From positions 124,001 to 188,000 of the forward strand of contig CAXXJA010000002.1 of the NCBI GenBank assembly GCA_963678555.2: a stretch of 64,000 nt of DNA. The letters are read 5' to 3'. The notes beneath the pieces were generated by a model that was given only the letters and a program-made list of their open reading frames with translations, was not told the DNA's origin and did not search any database. Source of the DNA: SABI01 sp963678555. Its GTDB lineage: Bacteria; Spirochaetota; Spirochaetia; Sphaerochaetales; Sphaerochaetaceae. This document shows positions 24,538 to 32,967 of the stretch, piece after piece (within the stretch, counting starts at the first letter, position 1; each line of letters begins with the position of its first letter). The translations under genes and the position numbers were made by a program.

Positions 24538-25209
24538 ATGAAAAGAACCATGATTCTTATGTTCACGGTGATGACCATGCTCATCATGTTCGTCAGTTGC
24601 CAGGTGCAGACTGAAGTAGTCCCTGATGAGCAGATACTCGCTGCTGAAAGCCGGTCTGCGAGCGCCCGTTCTGCTGCTAAGCAGGACGTAAGTGCTACGG
24701 TAACTTTGTATCAGGATTTTGAAAATGTTAAAACGCAGGATATGGGAGCGAGTCACCACCACAAGACTCTGGAAGAGACTCTGACCTCTCTGGGAATGGT
24801 CTATCCTGAGTTAGACCCGTTTGGCGTATCCTCAGAATGGGAGCTGATAAGCGGAGCTCAGGTAGTGATGTCCAACGAGACCAACTATAACCTTGATGGA
24901 GAACTTACAGCGGAGGGGTATCCGATTCCCGGAACCGGCACCTTTGATCTGTGGGGTTCCAACCACAGCACTATCACCTTCCTCAAGGACGAAGTTCCTG
25001 TTCTCACCCTCAGGGCAAACGGACGGATAGAAGGAAATCTGCTCACCGGAGCTGAGATTTCGATGAACTGGAATGTTGCAGAGGATTACGGGAAGCGTGT
25101 GAAGGGAACCGGGAAGATCACCGGCACGTTCAACTGGGTATTTCCCGAAAATGACCCGTGGGGCGGATGGCCTCGGGGTACCTTCACCCTGTCGGGCTCG
25201 ATTCGCTAG
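24538..25209 (+). CDS. Predicted lipoprotein of unknown function
   Basis: A 223-residue protein with a lipoprotein signal peptide: basic start, hydrophobic core and lipobox MFVSC, the Cys at residue 21. The mature part starts with a low-complexity Ser/Ala/Arg stretch (residues 36-50), then a region rich in short beta-strand-like segments, Gly, Asn and Trp. I do not recognise a family. A strong ribosome-binding site (AGGAGG) and its own promoter with an inverted repeat make it a real gene. It stands alone between the copper and riboflavin operons. A surface or periplasmic beta-rich protein is likely. Confidence 0.75.
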   Translation: MKRTMILMFTVMTMLIMFVSCQVQTEVVPDEQILAAESRSASARSAAKQDVSATVTLYQDFENVKTQDMGASHHHKTLEETLTSLGMVYPELDPFGVSSEWELISGAQVVMSNETNYNLDGELTAEGYPIPGTGTFDLWGSNHSTITFLKDEVPVLTLRANGRIEGNLLTGAEISMNWNVAEDYGKRVKGTGKITGTFNWVFPENDPWGGWPRGTFTLSGSIR

Positions 25210-25223
25210 AAGCGTGCCGTGTG

Positions 25224-25254
25224 AACCCTGCCTTGAGATATCTTGAGGCAGGTT
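25224..25254 (+). terminator. Terminator of the lipoprotein gene
   Basis: CTGCCT pairs with AGGCAG, extended by AAC/GTT, 15 bases after the stop codon. It is followed by CTTGTTC, a weak T-run. Confidence 0.5.
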
Positions 25255-25339
25255 CTTGTTCATCGTCTGCACAGTAGATACCCAGAGTATTACCCGGCCT
25301 TGACGAAACGGGTGAAATCTGTTCTATTTGAGGCAACAG

Positions 25340-25345
25340 TATAAT
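25340..25345 (+). promoter_or_regulatory. -10 element of the riboflavin operon
   Basis: A perfect TATAAT lies 8 bases before the first conserved base of the FMN riboswitch, so transcription would start right at the aptamer. No convincing -35 element is seen at the expected distance; a TTGACG at 25300 is too far away. Confidence 0.5.
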
Positions 25346-25352
25346 CTATGTT

Positions 25353-25478
25353 CTTCAGGGTCAGGTGAAATTCCTTACCGGCGGTAGATACCCATCGGGT
25401 ATGAGCCCGCGAGCTCGAGAGAGCTGATTCGGTCAAAATCCGAAGCCGACAGTTACAGTCTGGATGGAAGAAGAACAG
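25353..25478 (+). ncRNA. FMN riboswitch (RFN element)
   Basis: The conserved RFN segments occur in order: TCAGGGTCAGGTGAAATTCC, then ACCGGCGGT, AGCCCGCGAGC, GGTCAAAATCCG, CCGACAGT and AGTCTGGATGGAAGA. They form the six-stem aptamer that binds FMN. The riboswitch precedes ribD-ribE-ribBA-ribH, the standard target. About 50 bases downstream is an intrinsic terminator, indicating transcriptional control: FMN binding favours termination. Confidence 0.95.
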
Positions 25479-25529
25479 CGCGTGTTTCAGCTATATCATA
25501 GGTGATGTGTCTGAGGTGCGAGCTATCGT

Positions 25530-25566
25530 AAAAAACCCCTGGAGAACCGTAACCGGGGGTTTTTTT
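25530..25566 (+). terminator. FMN riboswitch terminator abutting ribD
   Basis: A run of A and CCCC with TGG pairs with CCG and GGGG, followed by seven T; the last T is the base before the ribD ATG. The G-rich arm is also the only ribosome-binding sequence available, so the folded terminator would both stop transcription and hide the ribosome site. Confidence 0.85.
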
Positions 25567-26676
25567 ATGGTAGAAGACCGGCAGTACATGATTCTTGCTC
25601 TGCGCGCAGCTGAAAGGGGGAGGGGTTACACAGGCGTAAATCCTCTCGTCGGAGCTCTCATCGTCCGCGACGGAGAGGTCGTAGGTGAAGGCTGGCATGA
25701 ACACTACGGGGGGGCTCACGCTGAGGTACATGCCCTGAAAAGAGCTGGAGAGGCCTCTACGGGTGCGACGATGTATGTCACGTTGGAACCCTGTTCTCAC
25801 TACGGTAAGACTCCTCCCTGCTGTGAAGCTATCGTGAGAGCCGGGATCTCTCGTGTCGTGTGCCCCATGGTTGATCCGAATCCTCAGGTGAGTGGAAAGG
25901 GCTTTGCCTATCTGAAAGAGCACGGGGTGGAGGTCGTCACCGGCATGATGGAGCGTGAAGCTGCGAAGCTCAACGAGGTCTTCCTTCATTACATGACAAC
26001 CGCCCGGCCGTTCGTTACCATCAAAACAGCCATATCGCTGGATGGTAAGATAGCCACGGCCGCGGGCAACAGCCGATGGATTTCGGGTGAACGTTCGCGC
26101 GAGTATGTGCATACCCTGCGCCATCAGAGTGCAGCAATAGCCGTTGGCGTTACCACCATCATAGCTGATAATCCGCTTCTTACCACTCGTGTGGAAGGAA
26201 AGGCCTCTCGGAATCCTCTGAGAATTATCTATGACTCTTCAGGAAGGACCCCACTCGATGCGCGCGTACTCAACACTCTGAATCTTTCTCCTGTCCTCCT
26301 GTTTTCCACAACAGCACTCTCATCAGTGCGAAAGCGCCAGTATGAACAGAAGGGAGCAGAGGTGATCATCCTGAGTAGCAGTGACCGCACAGAGATGGTA
26401 CGAGAGTCCCTGAAGATTCTCGCCGAAAGGCAGGTCAACTCCCTTCTCGTCGAAGGGGGAGGTACCCTGATCGATTCGTTCTTCGCAGCTGATTCCGTCA
26501 ATCGCTATATCACCCACATCGCACCGATGATCCTGGGCGGCGCCAAAGCGCCGACTCCTGTGTCGGGTCGCGGAGTCGATACCCTCGAGAAGGCATATCG
26601 CTTCGGTGACGTGACAGTTGAGCGTATGGGCGAGGATATCGTCCTGTTCGCTTCCCGGGGAAGGAGGGAACCGTAA
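25567..26676 (+). CDS. ribD: Bifunctional riboflavin deaminase/reductase RibD
   Basis: A 369-residue enzyme catalysing steps two and three of riboflavin synthesis. The N-terminal zinc deaminase has HAEVHAL and PCSHYGKTPPC near residues 50-85. The C-terminal reductase starts around residue 145 (IKTAISLDGKIATAAGNSRW) and contains VEGGGTLI near 300. ATG 25567 is chosen because the frame's earlier start (25507) would put coding sequence across the terminator and the deaminase aligns from here. First gene of the rib operon; the stop codon abuts the ribE start. Confidence 0.93.
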   Translation: MVEDRQYMILALRAAERGRGYTGVNPLVGALIVRDGEVVGEGWHEHYGGAHAEVHALKRAGEASTGATMYVTLEPCSHYGKTPPCCEAIVRAGISRVVCPMVDPNPQVSGKGFAYLKEHGVEVVTGMMEREAAKLNEVFLHYMTTARPFVTIKTAISLDGKIATAAGNSRWISGERSREYVHTLRHQSAAIAVGVTTIIADNPLLTTRVEGKASRNPLRIIYDSSGRTPLDARVLNTLNLSPVLLFSTTALSSVRKRQYEQKGAEVIILSSSDRTEMVRESLKILAERQVNSLLVEGGGTLIDSFFAADSVNRYITHIAPMILGGAKAPTPVSGRGVDTLEKAYRFGDVTVERMGEDIVLFASRGRREP

Positions 26677-27330
26677 ATGTTCACCGGACTGATAGAAGAG
26701 GTAGGTACCATGAGAAATATGGAGCATGACACACTCAATATCTCGTGCACGCAGCTGCAGGATGATCTTACCCCCGGGGACAGTGTTGCGGTCAACGGGG
26801 TCTGTCTTACCGTCATACGCTTTGACAGAACCTCGTTCTGCGCCGAAGTGATGCCTGTGACAGCGAGAACCACTAATCTCGGTTCTCTGAAGCGGGGTGA
26901 TCCGGTCCATCTGGAACGCGCGATGAAGGTCAGTACCCGATTTGGAGGTCATTTCGTTGCCGGCCATGTGGATGCGACGATTCCTGTTGTGGCTAGAAAG
27001 GCGGAAGGTGATGCGCTGCTCATCACTCTCGCCCTGCCGGATGAGTTTCGTCCGTTCATCATTCCCAAAGGGTCTGTCGCTCTAGACGGGGTCAGCCTCA
27101 CGGTTGCACAGCTCACACCGGAGACATTCACCATCTCTCTGGTCGGACATACCCGATCTCATACTGCTCTTGCAGACAGGCGTGTGGGAGAGCAGGTGAA
27201 CCTTGAGTGTGATCAGATCGGCAAGTACGTGTATCAACAGATTTCCGCATTGAACGGACAGATGAGTTCGGGCGGGGATCATTCACGAACGATAACATAT
27301 GAGAGGCTTTCTGACGAAGGCTTCATCTGA
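26677..27330 (+). CDS. ribE: Riboflavin synthase, alpha chain
   Basis: A 217-residue enzyme that dismutates two 6,7-dimethyl-8-ribityllumazine molecules to riboflavin. It begins with the canonical MFTGLIEEVG and has two tandem lumazine-binding barrels: the first contains SVAVNGVCLTV, the second SVALDGVSLTV near residue 130. The ATG follows the ribD TAA directly, with AAGGAGGG upstream, so translation is probably coupled. The tail after residue 200 is slightly longer and charged. Confidence 0.94.
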   Translation: MFTGLIEEVGTMRNMEHDTLNISCTQLQDDLTPGDSVAVNGVCLTVIRFDRTSFCAEVMPVTARTTNLGSLKRGDPVHLERAMKVSTRFGGHFVAGHVDATIPVVARKAEGDALLITLALPDEFRPFIIPKGSVALDGVSLTVAQLTPETFTISLVGHTRSHTALADRRVGEQVNLECDQIGKYVYQQISALNGQMSSGGDHSRTITYERLSDEGFI

Positions 27331-27360
27331 ATAATCATCTCATTGATATGGAGGAGATAC

Positions 27361-28593
27361 ATGAAACTGAATAGTGTCGAACAGGCCATAGAGGCTATAC
27401 GAAGGGGCAAAATGGCTGTCGTTATCGATGATATGGACAGAGAGCATGAAGGGGATCTGATTGCAGCTGCACAGCTGGCTTCTCCCGAGGTGATCAATTT
27501 TATGGTCACCCACGGGCGCGGTCTCGTATGTGTTCCGCTCGAACGCTCCATCGCAGAGGGACTCAATCTTCCTGCGATGACGAGGAAGAACAGAGACCCG
27601 ATGGGTACCGCGTTCACGATAAGTGTCGACCACCGCGACACCACCACAGGGATCTCCGCCTATGAACGGGCACTGAGTATCAACCGTCTCGGAGCAGAAG
27701 ATGCACAAGAGGACGAGTTCACCTCTCCCGGTCATGTGTTTCCCCTTATCGCATCAGAAGGAGGTGTTCTCACCCGGCCCGGGCATACTGAGGCCGCAGT
27801 TGATCTAGCACAGGCTGCGGGACTTCGCCCTGCTGCAGTGATCTGCGAGATTCTCAAGGAGGACGGTACGATGGCTCGAACCGATGATCTGAAAAGATTC
27901 GCGCAGACCCATCAGCTTCCCGTCATCACCATCGCCCAGCTCATCGCGTGGAAGAAGAGCGGGGGGCGTGACCGGTTCATGCTGGACTCCACAGTATCTC
28001 TTCCGACACAGTACGGTGAGTTTACCCTCCACACCTACGTTCATTCGGAAACCGGCGAGCATCACCTTGCTCTTGTGATGGGGGATCTCAGCCGTGAGGG
28101 ACACGATGAAGCTCCTCTTGTCAGGGTACACAGTGAATGCCTTACCGGGGATGTGCTGCATTCCCTTCGCTGTGACTGCGGACAGCAGCTTGATGCCTCT
28201 CTCAAGCGGATTGCGGAAGAAGGACGAGGAGCCGTGATCTATCTTCGTCAGGAGGGCAGGGGTATCGGTCTGGTTAATAAGATGCGGGCGTACCGTCTTC
28301 AGGAGCAGGGATACGATACGGTGCAGGCGAATGTAGCGCTGGGCTTCGCCCCCGATGAACGGAGTTATCAGGCAGCCGCCACGATTCTGAGCGATCTCGG
28401 AGTGAAACAGGTTCGCCTACTGACCAACAACCCTGATAAGGTGAAAGGACTGGAGACAAGCGGTATCGGCGTTTGTGAACGCCTCCCGATCGTCACCGCT
28501 CTGTTTGATACGAATCGTACCTATATGAAGGTGAAGTCAACCAAGATGGGACACCTGTACCAGGTAGAGGATCACGAGCTGAAGGCGATATAG
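27361..28593 (+). CDS. ribBA: Bifunctional DHBP synthase / GTP cyclohydrolase II
   Basis: A 410-residue fusion providing both precursors of lumazine. The N-terminal RibB half (residues 1-200) has DDMDREHEGDLI and the GHTEAAVDLA region for ribulose-5-phosphate conversion. The C-terminal RibA half has the zinc-binding cysteines in CLTGDVLHSLRCDCG and the GTP-binding RQEGRGIGL. ATG 27361 is chosen behind GGAGGAG; the frame extends to 27343 without a ribosome site. Third gene of the operon, 30 bases after ribE. Confidence 0.94.
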   Translation: MKLNSVEQAIEAIRRGKMAVVIDDMDREHEGDLIAAAQLASPEVINFMVTHGRGLVCVPLERSIAEGLNLPAMTRKNRDPMGTAFTISVDHRDTTTGISAYERALSINRLGAEDAQEDEFTSPGHVFPLIASEGGVLTRPGHTEAAVDLAQAAGLRPAAVICEILKEDGTMARTDDLKRFAQTHQLPVITIAQLIAWKKSGGRDRFMLDSTVSLPTQYGEFTLHTYVHSETGEHHLALVMGDLSREGHDEAPLVRVHSECLTGDVLHSLRCDCGQQLDASLKRIAEEGRGAVIYLRQEGRGIGLVNKMRAYRLQEQGYDTVQANVALGFAPDERSYQAAATILSDLGVKQVRLLTNNPDKVKGLETSGIGVCERLPIVTALFDTNRTYMKVKSTKMGHLYQVEDHELKAI

Positions 28594-28616
28594 ACTTGCA
28601 ATAGAAGGAGTAATCT

Positions 28617-29096
28617 ATGAACATGATACACACGATTCAGGGAAATCTGACAGCACAGGGAAAGCGTTTCGCGATTGTAGCGGCGCGGTTCAACGAGTTT
28701 ATCACCTCTAAATTGATAGACGGGGCACAGGATGCACTGGCTCGTCATGGGGTTGATGAAAAAGACATCACCCTCTCCTGGTGTCCGGGAGCCTATGAGA
28801 TCCCCATGGTTGCAAAGAAACTCGCACTCAAGGACGAGTACGATGCCGTGATCTGTCTCGGCTGCGTGATACGAGGCAGCACACCGCACTTTGACTACGT
28901 CGCTGCAGAGGTGGCAAAGGGAATCGGCAAGGTCTCCCTGGATGTCGAAAAACCGGTCATCTTCGGTGTCCTTACCACAGAGAATATCGAACAGGCGATA
29001 GAAAGAGCCGGCACAAAATCAGGCAACAAAGGGTTTGACGCAGCTCTTGCCGCCATAGAAATGGTCAACCTGTACGATGAGATAGAAAAGGCCTGA
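28617..29096 (+). CDS. ribH: 6,7-dimethyl-8-ribityllumazine synthase
   Basis: A 159-residue lumazine synthase, usual family length. ARFNEFI near residue 24, PGAYEIP near 58, the CLGCVIRGSTPHFDYV segment with the catalytic His near 90, and FGVLTTENIEQA near 115 are all present. It condenses the RibA/RibD product with the RibB product, normally in a 60-mer or pentamer. AAGGAG is 6 bases before the ATG. It ends the rib operon, converging with the macrodomain gene after only 2 bases. Confidence 0.95.
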   Translation: MNMIHTIQGNLTAQGKRFAIVAARFNEFITSKLIDGAQDALARHGVDEKDITLSWCPGAYEIPMVAKKLALKDEYDAVICLGCVIRGSTPHFDYVAAEVAKGIGKVSLDVEKPVIFGVLTTENIEQAIERAGTKSGNKGFDAALAAIEMVNLYDEIEKA

Positions 29097-29098
29097 GC

Positions 29099-29593
29099 TC
29101 ATACTGTCATGGAAAGATGACGGTACAGACTGGCGGAAAGAATCACCAGATAGACTTCAAGATCATGGTGGGACAGAAAGTCCAAGATGACAGCTCTTGC
29201 TACCCGGTAGGCATCATCGACCGGGTAGCCGTAGATTCCAGATGAAATAAGCGGAAAGGCTATCGAGTTCAGTCCTTCTCTCAGGCACACTTCAAGGGAG
29301 CCGGTGTAACACGATGCAAGAAGTTCCGCTTCCCCATGAGCCCCGCCCCGGTACACAGGCCCTGCCGCATGAATGATTCGCTTTGCATGCAGGGCAAAAC
29401 CGTCGGTGATGGCAACCTCTCCTGTCTCTATCGGTGCCAAAGCCCTGCAGGCGTTGGTTAGTGCCTCGGCGCCTGCGGCACTGAATACGGCACCGCATAC
29501 TCCACCACCCATTGTGAGTCCTATATTGGCGGCATTGACGATCACATCGACTTTCATGTGAGTGATATCCCCTTCGATCAGATGAAAAGGCAT
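29099..29593 (-). CDS. Macrodomain protein (ADP-ribose/O-acetyl-ADP-ribose hydrolase type)
   Basis: A 164-residue single macrodomain. It starts FHLIEGDIT, with VNAANIGLTMGGGVCGAVF as the ADP-ribose-binding loop, HAAGPVY in the middle and FPLISSGIYGYP near the C-terminus. Such proteins remove ADP-ribose or deacetylate O-acetyl-ADP-ribose. ATG 29593 is chosen behind AGGAGG; the frame continues upstream to 29716 but without a ribosome site. It is divergent from the helicase gene with 106 bases between starts. A perfect-arm hairpin (29102-29125) lies over its last codons and may end the facing rib transcript. Confidence 0.9.
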   Translation of the reverse strand: MPFHLIEGDITHMKVDVIVNAANIGLTMGGGVCGAVFSAAGAEALTNACRALAPIETGEVAITDGFALHAKRIIHAAGPVYRGGAHGEAELLASCYTGSLEVCLREGLNSIAFPLISSGIYGYPVDDAYRVARAVILDFLSHHDLEVYLVILSASLYRHLSMTV

Positions 29594-29664
29594 GGAAACA
29601 CCTCCTGCCTCCCATGATACCATACTACAGAGGATTCCCCGTGCGTATTCATGAAGCCCTGTGA

Positions 29665-29670
29665 TATACT
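29665..29670 (+). promoter_or_regulatory. Extended -10 promoter of the helicase gene
   Basis: TGATATACT, an extended -10 type element (TG-N-TATACT), lies 30 bases before the GTG start. No good -35 element is present, as is usual for extended -10 promoters. Confidence 0.4.
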
Positions 29671-29699
29671 GTCTCAGAATATTGAAAAGGGAGAATACC

Positions 29700-31838
29700 G
29701 TGTCTGTTAACCACATACATCAGAAGAAACTCGAACGGCTGCTCGCGCTTCAGGGAACCGATCCCGGATTCTTCGTCCTTGCCGTTCACTCATATATAGA
29801 GTCGACACTCAGGGAGCGTTATGCACGTGTAGATGCAGAAGTAACCTTCACCGAGCTGGTGAATATCTTTCGGGGGGACCTGACGCAGGATGCGATAGAC
29901 GGACACTATTTCAATCCCCGCATTCAGGTGCTTTCAGCATTGAAAGAAGCTCATAAGGGTGTTAATGATGTGCGTCACCGGTTCTCCCCCCTTCATGAGG
30001 AGGATGCCCGTATTGCTACAGTACATCTGAGAGATTTCTGTTTCATGATCGGTATCCCTGAATCGGCGGTGCTTGTTCGTCTCAATGACTACCTCTCTCT
30101 CTGGGATGCAAGAAAACCTCTGGGAGCGCTCTGGGATGACTATGAGAGGCTCTATAAGGAGTATGTGAAACAGCAGAAGGAACATGAGGATCTGATTGAT
30201 GATATGATGGTTCTCACTGAGCTGCAGCATACGACCCGGTGGCTCAATGCACAGCTCATCATCATGAATCAGGAGATGAAGAGAGCACAGCAGACAGAGG
30301 GCCGTGAGCAGGAGAAAGTCAATGACCTGAGAAAGAAACGGCACGAGATGGCAGAAGAACTCAGGCAGGTCAAAGCAGAGGTTCGCAGACTGCAGAGTGT
30401 CCAGGTTGCCTTCGACGCCCTTCAGAAGATGACACTGTACACCCGCACTCGAGCAGATTATGAACGGGCAGCGGTCAGACTTTCCCCGGAACAGCTCGAA
30501 ATCCTCAACCAGATAACGCTCTCTACGGATTTCCTGATACGGGGCAGCGCCGGTACAGGCAAGACTCTTGTGCTTCTCAAGGCGATGGAGAAGGTGCCAG
30601 GTGCCCATCAGAGTGCCGGCCCTGAGCCCTCAATGATGCTCCTTACCTACACGAACGCTCTGGTGAAATTTGACCGGTATCTTCATGCGGTCTTCTCTGC
30701 GGGTAAGGAGGAGGTTACGCTGAAGACAGCTGATTCCTTCATGCTTGACACCCTGCGCTCCTTTGATGCAGCGGTCACTGTGGATGCAGAGGTTCTTTCA
30801 GAGCTGCTTGATGGAACACAGATCGGACCCCTCGACAGTCGGGGTCTGGCTCATGAGATCGAGAATTTCATCTGGGCCGGCGATGTAACCAGAGAGGAGT
30901 ACGTTGATCAGATGATACCCCGTACCGGGCTGTCGACATCACTGAAACAGGCTCAGAGGCAGGAGGTATGGAGTATCAAGGAAGAGGTGGAAGAGCGACT
31001 GGCACAGCGGAGCGGCAAACCGTTCAGATATCTGCGCTATATCCTCCTGAGGAAGCTCGAGAGCTGCGGTGACTGTTCGAACCTCCAGGTTGATTACCTG
31101 TTCGTCGATGAGGCTCAGGATCTTGATGCGCTGACCCTCAAGGTTCTGAAGAAGCTCACCGGGTATGCCCTGATACTTGCAGGAGACGAACAACAGTCGA
31201 TCTACCAGAGCGGTTTCAGCTTCAGACGGGCCGGTATTGATATCGTAGGAAAGAGCAGACTGCTGAGACTGAACTTCAGAAACTCGGTCCAGATCCATAT
31301 GCTTGCAGAGCGCTACAGGAGGATTTCTCTGGGGGAGGCTGAGAGTCTTCAGAGTCTTGAAGCGTTCCGTGACGGTCCTCCTGTAGAACTGTTCCGTGAA
31401 CATTCACAGAAGAAGGCTCTTGCCCGTATGGTAAAACGTGTACGGTTCTTCATCGACTATCTCGGGTATGAGAGGGAGAATATCTGTATTATCACGGTGA
31501 GTAAAACGCTGTTCACTGAGATCTCCTCCGCCTTCGATGCGGAGGGTATCACAGCAGAGCCCGTGGTTGACGCTGACTTCTCCTTCTCCTCAAGCGGCAG
31601 CATCAGAGTGTCTACGATGCATTCCGCCAAGGGTCTTGATTTTCCGGTTGTCCTGCTGTATCTCCCCGGTGCCGCCCGACAGCGAAGTGAGTACGATGAG
31701 AAGATGAATGAGATGCTTATGCGGAACCTTATCTATGTTTCACTCACACGGGGGATGGAGCACCTGAACATTCTCACCCCGCCGTCCTCTTCGTGTCCGG
31801 CGATACAGGACCTTATTTCCTTACTCTCGGAGTCCTGA
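29700..31838 (+). CDS. UvrD/Rep-like superfamily 1 helicase with N-terminal helical domain
   Basis: A 712-residue protein. Residues 1-130 form a helical domain with GVNDVRHRFSPLH, loosely resembling HEPN/DUF4145-type domains (low certainty). Residues 165-250 are a charged coiled coil. The helicase core has Walker A GSAGTGKT at 282-289, Walker B DEAQD at 470-474, GDEQQSIYQ, and the UvrD C-terminal motifs STMHSAKGLDFPVV and YVSLTRGMEHLNI. The start is GTG 29700, 6 bases after AAGGGAGA. The large accessory 2B region of UvrD looks short. Probably DNA repair, RNA-linked or defence-related; I cannot decide which. Confidence 0.82.
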   Translation: MSVNHIHQKKLERLLALQGTDPGFFVLAVHSYIESTLRERYARVDAEVTFTELVNIFRGDLTQDAIDGHYFNPRIQVLSALKEAHKGVNDVRHRFSPLHEEDARIATVHLRDFCFMIGIPESAVLVRLNDYLSLWDARKPLGALWDDYERLYKEYVKQQKEHEDLIDDMMVLTELQHTTRWLNAQLIIMNQEMKRAQQTEGREQEKVNDLRKKRHEMAEELRQVKAEVRRLQSVQVAFDALQKMTLYTRTRADYERAAVRLSPEQLEILNQITLSTDFLIRGSAGTGKTLVLLKAMEKVPGAHQSAGPEPSMMLLTYTNALVKFDRYLHAVFSAGKEEVTLKTADSFMLDTLRSFDAAVTVDAEVLSELLDGTQIGPLDSRGLAHEIENFIWAGDVTREEYVDQMIPRTGLSTSLKQAQRQEVWSIKEEVEERLAQRSGKPFRYLRYILLRKLESCGDCSNLQVDYLFVDEAQDLDALTLKVLKKLTGYALILAGDEQQSIYQSGFSFRRAGIDIVGKSRLLRLNFRNSVQIHMLAERYRRISLGEAESLQSLEAFRDGPPVELFREHSQKKALARMVKRVRFFIDYLGYERENICIITVSKTLFTEISSAFDAEGITAEPVVDADFSFSSSGSIRVSTMHSAKGLDFPVVLLYLPGAARQRSEYDEKMNEMLMRNLIYVSLTRGMEHLNILTPPSSSCPAIQDLISLLSES

Positions 31839-31888
31839 GGACCTTGCATGCCTGCACAGACAGGAGTAAGCTGAACAGGAGGTGCTGC

Positions 31889-32266
31889 ATGAAACAGATC
31901 CTGTTCTGGATACCCAGAGGGTTCATGGTGATCTATATCCTGTTTATATCACTGTTTGCGCTTGATGCCTTTGAATCGCAATACACGATATGGGAGAAGG
32001 CAATAGGCTTCATGATCCACATTTCTCCGTCCGTGCTGCTGGCGGTGATTCTCGTTTTCTCCTGGAAGAAACCCGCCGTGGGTGCCGTCGGATTCCTGGT
32101 GATGAGTATATTCTTCACCATCCTGGTTCATGGCCCCTCGGCCGGTATCGGGTTTTATATCCTGGTCACTCCCGCTCTTATCGGTTCTCTTCTGTTCCTT
32201 CTCGAACACAGACGGTCACACCGCCATACCGGAAGACCCCGCCATGACTCAGGGGAGCATTCATGA
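31889..32266 (+). CDS. Small four-helix membrane protein, unknown function
   Basis: A 125-residue integral membrane protein with four predicted transmembrane segments (about residues 8-26, 42-58, 65-82 and 90-108) and a His/Arg-rich hydrophilic tail. The start is fixed by AGGAGGTG just upstream. It overlaps the next gene by 4 bases (ATGA), indicating a translationally coupled pair with the FMN-binding protein. I do not recognise a named family with confidence; the pairing suggests a membrane partner for an electron-transfer or flavinylated protein. Confidence 0.7.
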   Translation: MKQILFWIPRGFMVIYILFISLFALDAFESQYTIWEKAIGFMIHISPSVLLAVILVFSWKKPAVGAVGFLVMSIFFTILVHGPSAGIGFYILVTPALIGSLLFLLEHRRSHRHTGRPRHDSGEHS

Positions 32267-32655
32267 GAAAACGATACACCGTATTCCTGGCAGTTCTGCT
32301 TGCCGCAGGGATTCTGAGTGTGACCGGCTATCTGCTTCTGCAGCGCACAGAGAACAAGCTGGAGGCACTTTCCAAGGTTCCTGTCAGAGAGATCGATCTC
32401 TGGCAGGTGCCCGACGGAACTTATACAGGCGAGAAGTCCGTGTTTCCACTTCACGTTATCGTCCGTGTTTCAGTGAGGGACCATGTGATTACCGCAATAG
32501 TTCTGGAAAAGCATGACAACGGTCAGGGGGAGGCAGCGGAAGTCCTTCTTGATGAGATACTGCGTGCCCAGAGCATAGATCTGGATGCTGTCAGCGGGGC
32601 AACATACAGCAGCAAGGTTATCCTGCTTGCGGTACAGGATGCTCTCTGGCAGTGA
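32263..32655 (+). CDS. FMN-binding domain protein, membrane anchored
   Basis: A 130-residue protein with an N-terminal membrane anchor or uncleaved signal (residues 7-26) and an FMN_bind domain. PDGTYTGEK opens the domain, and SGATYSSKVIL near residue 112 matches the flavinylation motif in which ApbE attaches FMN to the Thr. That places a covalently flavinylated domain outside the membrane. It overlaps the preceding membrane-protein gene by 4 bases. Such modules shuttle electrons across or along the membrane; the partner redox enzyme is not in the window. Confidence 0.8.
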   Translation: MRKRYTVFLAVLLAAGILSVTGYLLLQRTENKLEALSKVPVREIDLWQVPDGTYTGEKSVFPLHVIVRVSVRDHVITAIVLEKHDNGQGEAAEVLLDEILRAQSIDLDAVSGATYSSKVILLAVQDALWQ

Positions 32656-32682
32656 GACTCTCAGGGGTTCACAAGGTTCTGC

Positions 32683-32967
32683 TCAGCTGACCTTTACGAT
32701 CAGCTTGGAGTTGAGTGCCTGTGCAATGTCAACGAGCTTTCCCAGGGTGAAATTTCTCGAGCCGTTCAGTATCTGAGTGATGTTGGCCGGTGACGTGTTC
32801 ATCAGTCTGGCAAGGTCTGCCTTCGTGATACCCTTCTCCTTCATTACACGATAGATATCCTCTGTAACAGTATGTATATACATGTATTTCTCTTGATTTG
32901 TATCCTTACCTGTATCCTGAACGTTCTTATACGTTGTAGTACCCTGTGTGACGTTATCATTCAACAT
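32683..32967 (-). CDS. Xre-family helix-turn-helix regulator
   Basis: A 94-residue protein with a hydrophilic N-terminal extension (residues 1-28) and a Cro/C1-type helix-turn-helix: GITKADLARLMNTSPANIT, QILNGSRNFTLGKLVDIAQAL. The form is like the antitoxin/regulator half of HigBA-type modules, but no toxin gene adjoins it. GAGGAGG before the ATG supports the start. It is convergent with the FMN-binding gene. The long Asn/Thr/Gln-rich N-terminus is unusual for this class. Confidence 0.82.
   Translation of the reverse strand: MLNDNVTQGTTTYKNVQDTGKDTNQEKYMYIHTVTEDIYRVMKEKGITKADLARLMNTSPANITQILNGSRNFTLGKLVDIAQALNSKLIVKVS

Noticed and set aside
25507..25566. RibD starting 20 residues earlier
   Set aside because: That stretch encodes the riboswitch terminator, and the deaminase domain starts after ATG 25567.
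31793..31888. Membrane protein gene overlapping the helicase end
   Set aside because: The first 32 codons overlap the helicase tail out of frame; ATG 31889 has AGGAGGTG right before it.
32683..32967. HigBA-type toxin-antitoxin module
   Set aside because: Only the Xre protein is present; no toxin-like gene adjoins it on either side.
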